Below, piece after piece: positions 1 to 8,093 of a stretch of 35,256 nt of DNA. Position 1 is the stretch's first letter. The number at the start of each line of letters is the position of its first letter. The position numbers and the translations under genes are program-made. Where the stretch lies: positions 1 to 35,256 of the forward strand of contig JABFYH010000161.1 in NCBI GenBank assembly GCA_013361335.1, in the 5' to 3' direction. The notes under the pieces are model-generated. The model ran no database searches and had not been told where the DNA came from. It saw only the letters and a program-made list of their open reading frames with translations. The DNA is from Gemmatimonadaceae bacterium. GTDB lineage: Bacteria; Gemmatimonadota; Gemmatimonadetes; Gemmatimonadales; Gemmatimonadaceae.

Positions 1-2388
1 CTGCGCGACCTGATCACGGCGCACACCGCGACGGTCGACGAGCTGATCGCGCTGCGCGCTGATCTCGCGCCCATCGTCGTCGCGCGCGTCGTGCAGGAAG
101 GGCCGCACCCCGACTCCGATCATCTGCACGTCACCAAGGTGGACATGGGGACGGGCGAGCTGCTCGACGTCGTCTGCGGCGCGCCCAACGTGCAGGCGGG
201 GAAGCTGTACCCCTTTGCTCCCACCGGCACGGTGATGCCCGGCGGGCTCAGGATCGAGAAGCGCAAGATCCGCGGGCAGACCTCCAACGGCATGCTCTGC
301 TCGGCGCGCGAGCTCGGGCTCGGGCAGGAGCACGACGGCATCCTCGAGCTCGACGTCGACGTCGCGCCGGGCACGCCCTTCCTGAGCGCGGTCCCCGCCG
401 GCGACGCGCGGCTGGTGATCGACGTGCTGCCCAACCGGCCCGACCTCCTCTCGCACCTCGGTCTCGCGCGCGAGCTCGCCGCGGTGACCGGACGTGAGCT
501 CCGGCTCCCCGACATCGGCGTCGACGGCATCGCCGTCCCCGAGCCGAAGCGCTTCCGGCGCGCCGGCAACGCCGGCGGCGTCGTCCTCCATCTGGAGGAC
601 GCGGCGCTCGCGTCGCGGTACATGGGCGTCGTGATTCGCGGCCTCGAGGTCGGCCCGAGCCCACAGTGGTTGATCGACCGGCTCGCCGCCGTCGGCTCGC
701 GCTCGATCAACAACGTCGTCGACGCCACCAACTACGTGCTGCACGAGCTCGGGCAGCCGACGCACGCCTTCGATCTCGGCAAGCTGGATCTCGACACCCA
801 ACTGCCGCAGAAGACGGTCGTCGTGCGCACCGCCAGGCCGGGCGAGACGCTCGTGACGCTCGATGGCGCCACACGGACGCTGTCGCCCGACGTCACGATC
901 ATCGCCGACTCGGTGAAGCCGATCGCCATCGCCGGCGTCATGGGCGGGCGCGAGACCGAGGTCACCGACGAGACGACCGACATCCTCGTCGAGGTGGCGA
1001 CCTTCGATCCGGCGCGTACGCGCCGCACGCGCCGCACCGTCGGGCTCTCGACCGACGCCAGCTACCGCTTCGAGCGCGGCGTCGATGCCGCCATCGCGCC
1101 CCGCGCACTGGAACGGGTGGCGCGGTTGATCATCAGTCTGGCCGGTGGTGCCGTGCAGTCTGCTCCGGTGGATCTCTACGCCGGCGAGCCCGCGCGGTCG
1201 CCGGTCGTGCTCCGGACGTCCCGGATCACTCGACTGCTCGGCATCGAGCTGCCGCCGGCGCGGTCGGCGGAGCTGCTGCGCGCCATCGGCTGCCAGGCGG
1301 ACGTCGACGACAGCGGCGCCTCGATCCATGTGCTCCCGCCGACCTGGCGGCGCGATCTGGTGCGCGAGGCGGATCTCATCGAGGAGATCGCGCGGCTGAA
1401 CGGCTACGCGACGCTGCCGGACGAGATCCGTCCGTACCGCCCCGGCACCTCGACCGACGCGCCGCTCTGGAAGACCGCCGCGCGCCTGCGCGACGCGCTA
1501 TCGGGAGCCGGACTGCTGGAAGCGAGGCCCACCCCCTTCGTGGCCGGCGGTGACGAGCACGTGCGCGTTCTGAACCCGCTCGCCGAGAACGAGGCGCATC
1601 TCCGGCGCACGGTGCTCGAGACGCTCGCGCGTCGGGCCGAGCACAACCTCGCGCACATGCAGCGCAACGTGCGGCTGTACGAGATCGGTTCCGTATTCGA
1701 GCGCGGCGAGGATGCGCTGCCGGACGAGAGCATGCACGTGGCGATGCTCGTCATGGGCGATCGGGAACCCGCCCACTTCACCGACGCCAAGCCGGAGCCC
1801 TTCGACGCGTGGGACGCCAAGGGGCTCGCCGAGCTGACCGCCGCCGCGCTGGATGCCGGACCGGTGGAGCTGATCCCCGTCGGCGAGGGCGATCTGCTCT
1901 GGCGCATCCGGATTGGCGACGACGTTCGTGGTGAGGTCCGACGTGTCGCGCTCGACGCGCCGGTGTGGGCGTCGCCCGCCTTCGGCGTCGAGCTCGAGCT
2001 CCAGCGGATGTCGAACAGTGACGTGGCGCCCCCCGGCGAGCATGCCCACACGAGCGGGCCGGAGGTGATCGCGCCGGGGACGAAGGCGCGCTCGCGCTAT
2101 CGGCCGCTACCGACGACGCCGGCCTCGGAGTTCGACCTGGCGCTGCTGTTGCCCGACGGGGTCACCGCGGCGGAGGTGGAGCGCGTCATCCGGTCGGCGG
2201 CCGGGGAGCTGCTCGAACGCCTGGTGGCCTTCGACGTGTATGAGGTCGCCGGGGAGCGGTCGGTGGCCTGGCGGTTGACCTTGCGGCATCCGGAGCGCAC
2301 TCTACGGGACAAGGAGATCGACGGCCGGCGGGCCCGGATTCTGTCTTCCCTCCAGACGGAGCTGCATGTCCGACAGCGTTCGACCTGA
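1..2388 (+). CDS. pheT: Phenylalanine--tRNA ligase beta subunit (5' end outside window)
   Basis: This is the beta chain of the cytoplasmic alpha2-beta2 phenylalanyl-tRNA synthetase. The reading frame is open from base 1, so the true start lies upstream; about 40 N-terminal residues are probably missing from the usual 800-residue chain. The first internal ATG (91) falls inside the tRNA-binding (EMAP/OB) domain, which reads VVARVVQEGPHPDSDHLHV, so it is not the start. B3/B4 editing-domain sequence follows (SRSINNVVDATNYV, QPTHAFD), then the B5 region (TWRRDL..EADLIEEIARL) and a C-terminal FDX-ACB anticodon-binding domain (FDLALLLP, LTLRHPERTLRDKEI). About 30 low-complexity residues are inserted just before the FDX-ACB domain. 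The gene overlaps the next one by 23 bp. Identification is secure. Confidence 0.96.
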   Translation: MRDLITAHTATVDELIALRADLAPIVVARVVQEGPHPDSDHLHVTKVDMGTGELLDVVCGAPNVQAGKLYPFAPTGTVMPGGLRIEKRKIRGQTSNGMLCSARELGLGQEHDGILELDVDVAPGTPFLSAVPAGDARLVIDVLPNRPDLLSHLGLARELAAVTGRELRLPDIGVDGIAVPEPKRFRRAGNAGGVVLHLEDAALASRYMGVVIRGLEVGPSPQWLIDRLAAVGSRSINNVVDATNYVLHELGQPTHAFDLGKLDLDTQLPQKTVVVRTARPGETLVTLDGATRTLSPDVTIIADSVKPIAIAGVMGGRETEVTDETTDILVEVATFDPARTRRTRRTVGLSTDASYRFERGVDAAIAPRALERVARLIISLAGGAVQSAPVDLYAGEPARSPVVLRTSRITRLLGIELPPARSAELLRAIGCQADVDDSGASIHVLPPTWRRDLVREADLIEEIARLNGYATLPDEIRPYRPGTSTDAPLWKTAARLRDALSGAGLLEARPTPFVAGGDEHVRVLNPLAENEAHLRRTVLETLARRAEHNLAHMQRNVRLYEIGSVFERGEDALPDESMHVAMLVMGDREPAHFTDAKPEPFDAWDAKGLAELTAAALDAGPVELIPVGEGDLLWRIRIGDDVRGEVRRVALDAPVWASPAFGVELELQRMSNSDVAPPGEHAHTSGPEVIAPGTKARSRYRPLPTTPASEFDLALLLPDGVTAAEVERVIRSAAGELLERLVAFDVYEVAGERSVAWRLTLRHPERTLRDKEIDGRRARILSSLQTELHVRQRST

Positions 2389-2683
2389 GATCGCCGCCTT
2401 CCACGAGCTGCAGACGCTCGTACGCCATCTCGGCGACGAGCTCGCCGGCTTCCGTCGCCGTGCGCTCACCGCGGAGGCACGGGTGCGGGAGCTCGAGGCG
2501 AAGGAGAGCCGTCTGGCGAGCACGTCGCCGCGCGAGCTCGCCGACAGGTGCGCGGTGCTCGAGGGGGAGAACGCCGATCTGCGTGGCCGGCTCGACGCCG
2601 CAACCGCGCGGACGCGGCAGATGCTGGATCGGGTGCGCTTCATCCGCCAGCAGACCCAGAATGGTTCGGGGGGCGAGCGATGA
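2366..2683 (+). CDS. Small coiled-coil protein, ZapB-like, upstream of zapA
   Basis: A 105-residue protein that is almost entirely predicted coiled coil, with heptad-like Leu/Ala spacing and many Glu and Arg. The central segment LEGENADLRGRLDAATART followed by MLDRVRFIRQQ resembles the short coiled-coil proteins often encoded directly before zapA in other bacteria (ZapB-type). The start ATG lies inside the end of pheT, with GGAG four bases upstream (2358-2361), and its stop overlaps the zapA start in an ATGA junction. Both overlaps indicate translational coupling. Inferred role: partner of ZapA at the division ring. There is no enzymatic motif, and the function rests on size, structure and position only. 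Confidence 0.7.
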   Translation: MSDSVRPEIAAFHELQTLVRHLGDELAGFRRRALTAEARVRELEAKESRLASTSPRELADRCAVLEGENADLRGRLDAATARTRQMLDRVRFIRQQTQNGSGGER

Positions 2684-3039
2684 CGACGCGCAAGCATTCC
2701 GTGAAGGTCGAAATTCTCGGCGAGTCGTACGCGATCCGGACCGAGGCGGCCCCCGAGCACACGAGGGCCGTGGCGCAGCACCTCGACCGCTCGATCCGAC
2801 AGATCCTTGCCGGCGGCTCGGTGATCGAGGCGAATCGGGCGGCGATCCTCGCGGCGCTGCAGATCACCTCGGAGCTCTTCGAGGCCCGCGAGGCCAGCGC
2901 GTCGATCGCATCGGCGATGCACGAGCTGAGCGCGGAGGTGGCGCACATGCTTCCCCCGACCAAGCGGGGCGACGCGAGCGACGGTGCCGTGGAGCTGCCG
3001 GTGGAATTCGCCGACGGTCCCGCCGACGCCGCGACCTGA
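2680..3039 (+). CDS. zapA: Cell division protein ZapA
   Basis: A 119-residue ZapA family protein that binds FtsZ and bundles its protofilaments at the Z-ring. The N-terminal beta-rich head reads VKVEILGESYAIRTEA and is followed by helices containing HTRAVAQHLDRSIRQIL and ANRAAILAALQITSELFEA, matching the usual ZapA fold (head plus long coiled-coil helix). The C-terminal 30 residues (from about PPTKRGD) are acidic and low complexity, a tail longer than in short ZapA proteins. The ATG at 2680 overlaps the preceding stop (ATGA) and has a G-rich ribosome-binding sequence. It is the last gene before a 204-bp gap that holds a promoter and a structured RNA. Confidence 0.9.
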   Translation: MTTRKHSVKVEILGESYAIRTEAAPEHTRAVAQHLDRSIRQILAGGSVIEANRAAILAALQITSELFEAREASASIASAMHELSAEVAHMLPPTKRGDASDGAVELPVEFADGPADAAT

Positions 3040-3044
3040 GCGAT

Positions 3045-3073
3045 TTGCCTTTTCCCCGGGCCGTCGGTAACTT
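3045..3073 (+). promoter_or_regulatory. Sigma70-type promoter for the structured RNA / rny
   Basis: TTGCCT (3045-3050) and TAACTT (3068-3073) are separated by exactly 17 bp, giving a predicted transcription start near 3080. It begins just after the zapA stop and fires into the structured segment upstream of rny. The spacing and both hexamers are seen directly; activity is inferred. Confidence 0.65.
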
Positions 3074-3079
3074 CGCTAC

Positions 3080-3205
3080 AGCAGCCAGGCCGATCCGTAG
3101 GTCGATGCGCCACCGGTAGTTAGCTCGCTCCAGCCCGCGCCCTACGCCGGCGCGTTCTCGAGCAGCGACGACTGGTCGGCGCTCCGCGGATCGAGCGGTG
3201 GTTTT
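3080..3205 (+). ncRNA. Rod-like structured RNA between zapA and rny (6S-like RNA or rny leader)
   Basis: From the predicted start at 3080 the RNA can fold into one long irregular hairpin. Nested pairs are 3091-3097 with 3187-3193 (seven bp), 3107-3111 with 3178-3182, 3112-3117 with 3171-3176, 3119-3121 with 3167-3169, 3123-3127 with 3159-3163, and 3136-3141 with 3149-3154 around a seven-base loop. An asymmetric internal bubble lies at 3098-3106/3183-3186. Weaker pairs extend the stem to about 3081/3202, after which comes TTTT (3202-3205). A long rod with an internal bubble next to zapA is the typical setting of 6S RNA, which binds RNA polymerase. At about 125 nt it is shorter than most 6S RNAs, so a structured 5' leader of rny is the main alternative. 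The fold was done by hand. Confidence 0.5.
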
Positions 3206-3212
3206 CCCGTTC

Positions 3213-3229
3213 CCGCGGCCGTGCCGCGG
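3213..3229 (+). other. GC-rich hairpin before rny
   Basis: CCGCGGC (3213-3219), loop CGT and GCCGCGG (3223-3229) form a perfect 7-bp stem. No T-run follows, so it is not a clear intrinsic terminator. It ends two bases before the GGAG ribosome-binding site of rny (3231-3234) and could define the 3' end of the upstream RNA or limit ribosome access. Confidence 0.45.
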
Positions 3230-3243
3230 TGGAGCATAGATCG

Positions 3244-4839
3244 ATGAACAGTATGGCAATCATTGCCGCGCTGGGCGTACTCGTCATCGCCTCGCCGGCC
3301 TTTTTCATTTTGGGACGCCGGGCGGGCGTCGGAGCGGGCCGTCGCGCGGAGCTGGAGCGCCAGGCCGCGGCCAAGGCGACCGCGGAAGAGACGGCGAAGC
3401 GGATCGTCGGCGACGCCGAGCGCGAAGTCGAGACGATGCGGAAGAGCGCCGTCGTCAGCGGCAAGGAAGAGGTGATGCGCCTGCGCGAGGAGGCCGAGCG
3501 CGAGCTTCGCAGCCGCCGCGCCACCGTGGAGCAGGAGGAGCGGCGCGTGAACGAGCGCGAGAGCGCCCTCGACCGGAAGAGCGAGGCGGTCGACCAGCGC
3601 GACCGCGAGCTCGGCCGCCGCGCCAGCGACTTCGGCCGGCGCGAGAAGCTCGTCCAGACGCGCGAGGAGGAGCTCGAGAAGCTCATCGCCGAGGAGCGTC
3701 GCCGGCTCGAGCAGATCGCCGGGATGTCGGCCCAGGACGCCAAGACCGAGCTCGTGCGCCGGCTGGAGGAGGAGGCTCAAGCCGACGCCGCCAACTCCCT
3801 CCGCGAGATTCGCGAAGGGGCCCGGCGGAATGCCGAGCGGGAGGCCAAGAAGATCGTCGCGCTCGCCATCCAGCGCATCGCGGCCGACACCACCGCCGAG
3901 ACGACCGTGTCGGCCGTCGCGCTGCCGAACGACGAGATGAAGGGGCGGATCATCGGACGCGAAGGGCGGAACATCCGCGCCTTCGAGCTCGCCACCGGCG
4001 TCGACGTCATCATCGACGACACCCCGGACACGGTCGTCGTCTCCTGCTTCGATCCCGTCCGCCGCGAGGTGGCCCGGCTGGCGCTCGAGAAGCTCGTCTC
4101 CGACGGCCGCATCCACCCCGGGCGGATCGAGGAGGTCGTCAACAAGTCGAAGAAGGAGGTCGACGTCGCCATCGTCGAGACCGGCGAGCAGGCGGCGTAC
4201 AACACCGGCGTGCACGGGCTGCACCCCGAGCTCATCAAGCTGATCGGCCGCATGAAGTGGCGGACGAGCTACGGCCAGAACATCCTCCAGCACTCGCAGG
4301 AGGTGGCACATCTGGCGGGGATCATGGCGGCCGAGCTCGGGCTCGACGTCGCGATGGCGAAGCGCGGTGCGCTGCTGCACGACGTCGGCAAGGTGCTCAC
4401 CCACGAGCACGAGGGGACGCACGTGCAGCTCGGCGTGGAGATGGCGACGAAGTATGGCGAGCACCCCTTGGTCGTGAACTGCATCGCCGCGCATCACGAC
4501 GACGTCCCGCACGAGAGCGAGGTGTCGGTGCTCGTCCAGGCCGCCGACTCCATCTCCGGCTCTCGACCCGGCGCCCGCCGCGAAGCGTTCGAGACCTACG
4601 TGAAGCGCCTCGAGGGGCTCGAGCGCATCGCGTCGAGCTACAAGGGGGTGGAGCGGGTCTTCGCCATCCAGGCCGGCAGAGAGATTCGGGTGGTCGTCGT
4701 TCCCGACGACGTCGACGACGGCCGGATGACGACGCTGTCGGAGGAGATCGCGCGCCGGATCGAGGCCGAGCTCCAGTACCCGGGCCAGATCAAGGTGGTG
4801 CTGATTCGCGAGACGCGGGCGGTGGACTTTGCCCGCTGA
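3244..4839 (+). CDS. rny: Ribonuclease Y
   Basis: A membrane-anchored endoribonuclease that starts mRNA decay, 531 residues, close to the usual 520. Residues about 5-23 form one transmembrane helix. Residues about 30-200 are a highly charged coiled coil. A KH RNA-binding domain follows ([15 protein letters not shown]), then an HD phosphohydrolase domain (ALLHDVGK, with the RNase Y signature [16 protein letters not shown] just before it) and a C-terminal conserved segment. ATG 3244 is preferred because GGAG at 3231-3234 is nine bases upstream; GTG 3229 and ATG 3253 are also in frame. It is preceded by a structured 5' region and overlaps folD by 11 bp. Identification is secure. Confidence 0.96.
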   Translation: MNSMAIIAALGVLVIASPAFFILGRRAGVGAGRRAELERQAAAKATAEETAKRIVGDAEREVETMRKSAVVSGKEEVMRLREEAERELRSRRATVEQEERRVNERESALDRKSEAVDQRDRELGRRASDFGRREKLVQTREEELEKLIAEERRRLEQIAGMSAQDAKTELVRRLEEEAQADAANSLREIREGARRNAEREAKKIVALAIQRIAADTTAETTVSAVALPNDEMKGRIIGREGRNIRAFELATGVDVIIDDTPDTVVVSCFDPVRREVARLALEKLVSDGRIHPGRIEEVVNKSKKEVDVAIVETGEQAAYNTGVHGLHPELIKLIGRMKWRTSYGQNILQHSQEVAHLAGIMAAELGLDVAMAKRGALLHDVGKVLTHEHEGTHVQLGVEMATKYGEHPLVVNCIAAHHDDVPHESEVSVLVQAADSISGSRPGARREAFETYVKRLEGLERIASSYKGVERVFAIQAGREIRVVVVPDDVDDGRMTTLSEEIARRIEAELQYPGQIKVVLIRETRAVDFAR

Positions 4840-5731
4840 GGTTGCCGGTGCGGCGCTGATCGACGGCAAGGAGCTGGCAGAGCGCATCCGCGCCGACGTC
4901 GCCCTCGAGAGTGCGGCGCTCGCGGCGCGTGGCGTGACCCCGGGGCTCTCGGTCGTGCTCGTCGGCGACGATCCGGCGAGCGCCGTTTATGTCGGAGCGA
5001 AGGAGAAGGCGTCGCGCGAGGCGGGGATGGCGGGGGAGACGATCCGCCTGCCGGTCGACACCACGCAGGCGCAGCTGCTCGCGATCGTCGAACGCCTGAA
5101 CGCCGATCCGCGCGTGCACGGCATCCTCGTCCAGATGCCGCTGCCGCGGCAGATCGATCCCGACACCGTCATCCGCCACATCCGCCCCGACAAGGACGTC
5201 GACGGCTTTCATCCGGTCAACGTCGGCAAGCTGCTCATCGGCCACACCGACGGCTTCGCGCCGTGCACGCCCGCCGGGGTGCAGCGCATGCTCATGGAGT
5301 ACGGCGTCGAGACGCGAGGCGCCGAGGTGGTCGTGATCGGACGGAGCACGATCGTCGGGAAGCCGATGGCCGCCTTGCTGATGCAACCGGGAGCCGGCGC
5401 GGACGCGACCGTCACCGTCTGCCACAGCCGCACGCGCGACCTCGCCGCGCACACGCGCCGTGCCGACATCCTGATCGTCGCCGCCGGCCGCGCCCGCATG
5501 GTGACGGCGGACATGGTGAAGCCGGGCGCCGTGGTGATCGACGTCGGGATGAATCGCATCCCGGACGCCACCACGAAAAGCGGCACGCGTCTCGTCGGCG
5601 ACGTCGACTTCGACGGCGTGCGGCGCGTCGCCTCGCTGATCACGCCGGTGCCCGGTGGCGTGGGCCCGATGACGATCGCGATGCTGCTGCACAACACCGT
5701 GCGCGCCGCCGCGCGCACGCTGGACGGCTGA
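4829..5731 (+). CDS. folD: Methylenetetrahydrofolate dehydrogenase/cyclohydrolase
   Basis: A bifunctional cytoplasmic enzyme that converts 5,10-methylene-THF through methenyl-THF to 10-formyl-THF with NADP. It has 300 residues, full length for the family. Visible motifs are [13 protein letters not shown] with the catalytic YxxxK lysine, the substrate-binding PLPRQID and [13 protein letters not shown], the Rossmann motif [14 protein letters not shown], and the C-terminal [10 protein letters not shown]. The best start is TTG 4829, inside the last codons of rny, because no ATG lies near the N-terminus and the family begins at about this point. The stop shares one base with the xseA start. It sits mid-operon with no visible promoter of its own. 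Confidence 0.94.
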   Translation: MPAEVAGAALIDGKELAERIRADVALESAALAARGVTPGLSVVLVGDDPASAVYVGAKEKASREAGMAGETIRLPVDTTQAQLLAIVERLNADPRVHGILVQMPLPRQIDPDTVIRHIRPDKDVDGFHPVNVGKLLIGHTDGFAPCTPAGVQRMLMEYGVETRGAEVVVIGRSTIVGKPMAALLMQPGAGADATVTVCHSRTRDLAAHTRRADILIVAAGRARMVTADMVKPGAVVIDVGMNRIPDATTKSGTRLVGDVDFDGVRRVASLITPVPGGVGPMTIAMLLHNTVRAAARTLDG

Positions 5732-6918
5732 TGTCCGTGTACGCCGACGTCGGCGAGACCTTTCCCGGCGCGAGCCCGGCGTCGGCGATCGATGTCTCCA
5801 CCGTCACCCAGATCGTGAAGGACGTGGTCGAGGGCGCCTTCATCCCGCTCTGGGTGCGCGGCGAGGTGAGCGACTTCAAGCGGCACCGCAACGGCCACTG
5901 GTACTTCTGTCTGCGGGACGAGGCGTCGCAGATCAAGTGCGTCGTCTGGTCGCGCGATCAGCTCCAGCTCCCCGCCGCCCCCGACGACGGGATGCAGGTG
6001 ACCGCGCTCGGCCAGCTCGGCGTGTACGCGGCGCGCGGCGAGATGCAGCTCGTCGTCAAGCGCATGGAAGCCGAAGGGGACGGGCTGTGGCGCAAGGCGC
6101 TGGAGCGCACCCGTCTTCGCCTGGAGCGCGACGGGCTGCTCGACGCGACCCGCAAGCGCGCGCTGCCCCGATATCCGCGCTGCATCGCCGTCGTGACGAG
6201 CGCCAGCGGCGCCGCTCGGCACGACATCGCCGCGGTGATGCGCCGCCGCGCGCCCGGGGTGCAGCTCGTGATCGTGCACGCGGCGGTGCAGGGCGAGGGC
6301 GCGCCGCTCTCGCTCTGCCGGGCGATGAAGCGGGTCGCCCGGTGGGGCGGGGCGGATCTCGTGATCGTCGGCCGGGGCGGCGGCTCGCGGGAGGATCTGT
6401 GGGCGTTCAACGACGAGCGCGTCGCCCGCGCAGTCGCCGCCTGTCCGGTGCCGACCATCTCGGCAGTGGGGCACGAGGTCGACCTCACGCTCTGCGATCT
6501 CGTCGCCGATCTGCGCGCGCCCACCCCTTCCGCGGCCGCCGAGACCGCGGTCGCGTCGCGGATCGAGGTGACGATGGAGCTGCGCGCGCAGCGCGGGCGC
6601 CTCCTCGGCGCCATGGAGGCCTGTCTGGACGAGCCCCGGCGTCGAGCCGCCACCGCCGCGCATCGGCTCGCGTCGAACCTCGAGAGCCGGTTGATCGACC
6701 AGCGGGCATCGATGGCTGCGCTCGCGGGTCGCCTGAACGCGCTCTCGCCACTGGCCACGCTCGAGCGCGGATATGCCGTCGCTCGCGGTGCGGATGGCAT
6801 CACCCGCGCGTCGGTGGCGGATTTCACGCCGGGCGATCGGTTCGCGCTGCGGCTGCGCGACGGCGAGATCGACGCGACGACGTCGGTGGTCCGGCCATTG
6901 CCGAAGGACGCGGCATGA
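5731..6918 (+). CDS. xseA: Exodeoxyribonuclease VII large subunit
   Basis: The catalytic subunit of the single-strand-specific exonuclease that cuts DNA into short acid-soluble oligonucleotides in repair. It has 395 residues, slightly shorter than the usual 400-450. An N-terminal OB-fold (WVRGEVSDFKRHRNGHWYF) is followed by the catalytic domain with VVTSASGAARHDI, the conserved GRGGGSREDLWAFN and SAVGHEVD, then a helical C-terminal region. ATG 5731 overlaps the folD stop by one base, and the stop overlaps xseB in an ATGA junction, so both subunits are likely made by coupled translation. Confidence 0.95.
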   Translation: MSVYADVGETFPGASPASAIDVSTVTQIVKDVVEGAFIPLWVRGEVSDFKRHRNGHWYFCLRDEASQIKCVVWSRDQLQLPAAPDDGMQVTALGQLGVYAARGEMQLVVKRMEAEGDGLWRKALERTRLRLERDGLLDATRKRALPRYPRCIAVVTSASGAARHDIAAVMRRRAPGVQLVIVHAAVQGEGAPLSLCRAMKRVARWGGADLVIVGRGGGSREDLWAFNDERVARAVAACPVPTISAVGHEVDLTLCDLVADLRAPTPSAAAETAVASRIEVTMELRAQRGRLLGAMEACLDEPRRRAATAAHRLASNLESRLIDQRASMAALAGRLNALSPLATLERGYAVARGADGITRASVADFTPGDRFALRLRDGEIDATTSVVRPLPKDAA

Positions 6919-7130
6919 CCGTCGAACAGCGCCTCGCTCGGCTCGAGGCGATCGTCGATCGCCTGGAAGGCGAGCCGGTGGATCTGGCCGAAGCGCTGGC
7001 GCTGTTCGAGGAGGGCGTGGCGTGCCTGCGCGATGCGGCGGGGACGCTGTCCGAAGCGGAGGCACGCGTCCGGAAGCTCACCGAGCTCGCCGACGGTGCC
7101 TTCGCCGTGGAGCCCCTCGACGATGATTGA
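6915..7130 (+). CDS. xseB: Exodeoxyribonuclease VII small subunit
   Basis: A 71-residue helical small subunit; several copies bind the XseA C-terminal helices and restrain its activity. The conserved core RLARLEAIVDRLE...LALFEEGVACLRDA matches the family. It overlaps xseA by 4 bp and ispA by 8 bp. The xseA-xseB-ispA-dxs order is a widespread arrangement that supports the identification. The acidic C-terminal end (EPLDDD) is variable in the family. Confidence 0.93.
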   Translation: MTVEQRLARLEAIVDRLEGEPVDLAEALALFEEGVACLRDAAGTLSEAEARVRKLTELADGAFAVEPLDDD

Positions 7131-8016
7131 GGCGCGCTCCTCGTTCGCGCAGGCGCAGGGCGCGATCGACGCGGCGCTGGCGCGATTCGCCGATCGACAT
7201 CTCGCCTTCCTCCGTGGTGCGGTGGGTGACGCGATCCGCTACAGCCTCCTCGGTCAGGGGAAGCGGCTGCGCGGCATCATGCTCCTCGCCGCGTACGAGG
7301 CAGCGGGCGGCAGCGGCGACGCCTCGGAGCTGGCCGCGGCGGTGGAGATCGTCCATGCGTATTCCCTGGTGCACGACGATCTGCCGTGCATGGATGACGA
7401 CGACGTCCGCCGTGGCCGCCCGACGGTGCACATCGCGTTCGGGGTCGGGGCGGCGACCCTCGCCGGCCTCGCGATGGTGCCGCTCGCCGTGCGCTGCGCG
7501 ACCGATGCGGCGCACACCCTGGGGCTCGACGACGCCGACGCCGCGGAGATCGTGGCGGAGCTGATGCGCGCGTCTGGTGCGGGGGGGATGATCGGCGGCC
7601 AGCTGCTCGACCTCGAGGGCGAGGGCCGGCCACTCGCCCTCCCCGATCTCGAGCGCATCCACCGCGCGAAGACCGGCGCCCTGATCATGGCGGCGACCAC
7701 GCTGGGTGGGCGGGCGGCGGCCGCGTCGGAATCGCGGCGCCGCGCGCTCGCCCACTACGGGGCCACGGTGGGCCTCGCCTTCCAGATTGCCGACGACGTC
7801 CTCGACGTCACGGCGACGAGCGACCAACTTGGAAAGACGGCAGGGCGGGATCTGGCGCTCCGCAAGAGCACCTACCCGGCCCTGCTCGGGGTCGACGGCG
7901 CGCGCCAGCGCGCCGATGCCCTGATCGACGACGGCTGCCGGGCGCTGGCGGAGGTGGACCTTCTGACCCCCACCCTCGAGCGGATCGCCCGCTTTTCCGT
8001 CGAGCGCACCTCTTAG
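7123..8016 (+). CDS. ispA: Polyprenyl (farnesyl/geranylgeranyl) diphosphate synthase
   Basis: A 297-residue trans-prenyltransferase that condenses isopentenyl diphosphate with allylic diphosphates in isoprenoid synthesis. GQGKRLRG (residues 44-51) binds IPP. The first Asp-rich motif is DDLPCMD (85-91) within AYSLVHDDLPCMDDDD, the four-residue-insert type of bacterial FPP/GGPP synthases. The second is FQIADDVLD. HRAKTG and GGQLLDLEGEG are also present. The usual AGDAL segment after the first motif reads AGLAM here, so a normally conserved Asp is Leu. Product chain length cannot be fixed from sequence alone. It overlaps xseB and is followed by a 7-bp tandem repeat before dxs. Confidence 0.88.
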   Translation: MIEARSSFAQAQGAIDAALARFADRHLAFLRGAVGDAIRYSLLGQGKRLRGIMLLAAYEAAGGSGDASELAAAVEIVHAYSLVHDDLPCMDDDDVRRGRPTVHIAFGVGAATLAGLAMVPLAVRCATDAAHTLGLDDADAAEIVAELMRASGAGGMIGGQLLDLEGEGRPLALPDLERIHRAKTGALIMAATTLGGRAAAASESRRRALAHYGATVGLAFQIADDVLDVTATSDQLGKTAGRDLALRKSTYPALLGVDGARQRADALIDDGCRALAEVDLLTPTLERIARFSVERTS

Positions 8017-8033
8017 ATTCCCTGTAGACGTCG

Positions 8034-8089
8034 TACGCCTCACGCCGGATGCCGCACGCTTCACGCCGTACGCCTCACGCCGCACGGTT
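8034..8089 (+). repeat. 7-bp tandem repeat, eight units, before dxs
   Basis: Eight contiguous 7-bp units in perfect register with consensus YACGCCK: TACGCCT, CACGCCG, GATGCCG, CACGCTT, CACGCCG, TACGCCT, CACGCCG, CACGGTT. A 16-bp word is repeated exactly at 8032-8047 and 8067-8082. The tract fills most of the 77-bp ispA-dxs gap and ends four bases before the dxs ATG. Unit three creates an ATG (8049) in frame with dxs. Confidence 0.85.
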
Positions 8090-8093
8090 CCTC

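Noticed and set aside
120..2312. Several long open frames opposite and out of frame with pheT and the other housekeeping genes
   Set aside because: In GC-rich DNA the shadow frames of real genes stay open. These translate to Arg/Ala/Ser-rich sequence without domains and lie wholly within well-identified genes.
3178..3188. GCGCTCCGCGG, an 11-base word also found in E. coli 6S RNA as I recall it
   Set aside because: It lies on the opposite arm of the predicted rod from its place in E. coli, so the match is probably chance and was not used as evidence.
3107..3200. Pairing of CCACCG (3111-3115 region) with CGGTGG (3196-3201) in the zapA-rny RNA
   Set aside because: It crosses the longer nested stems (3091-3097/3187-3193) and would be a pseudoknot; the nested rod uses more bases.
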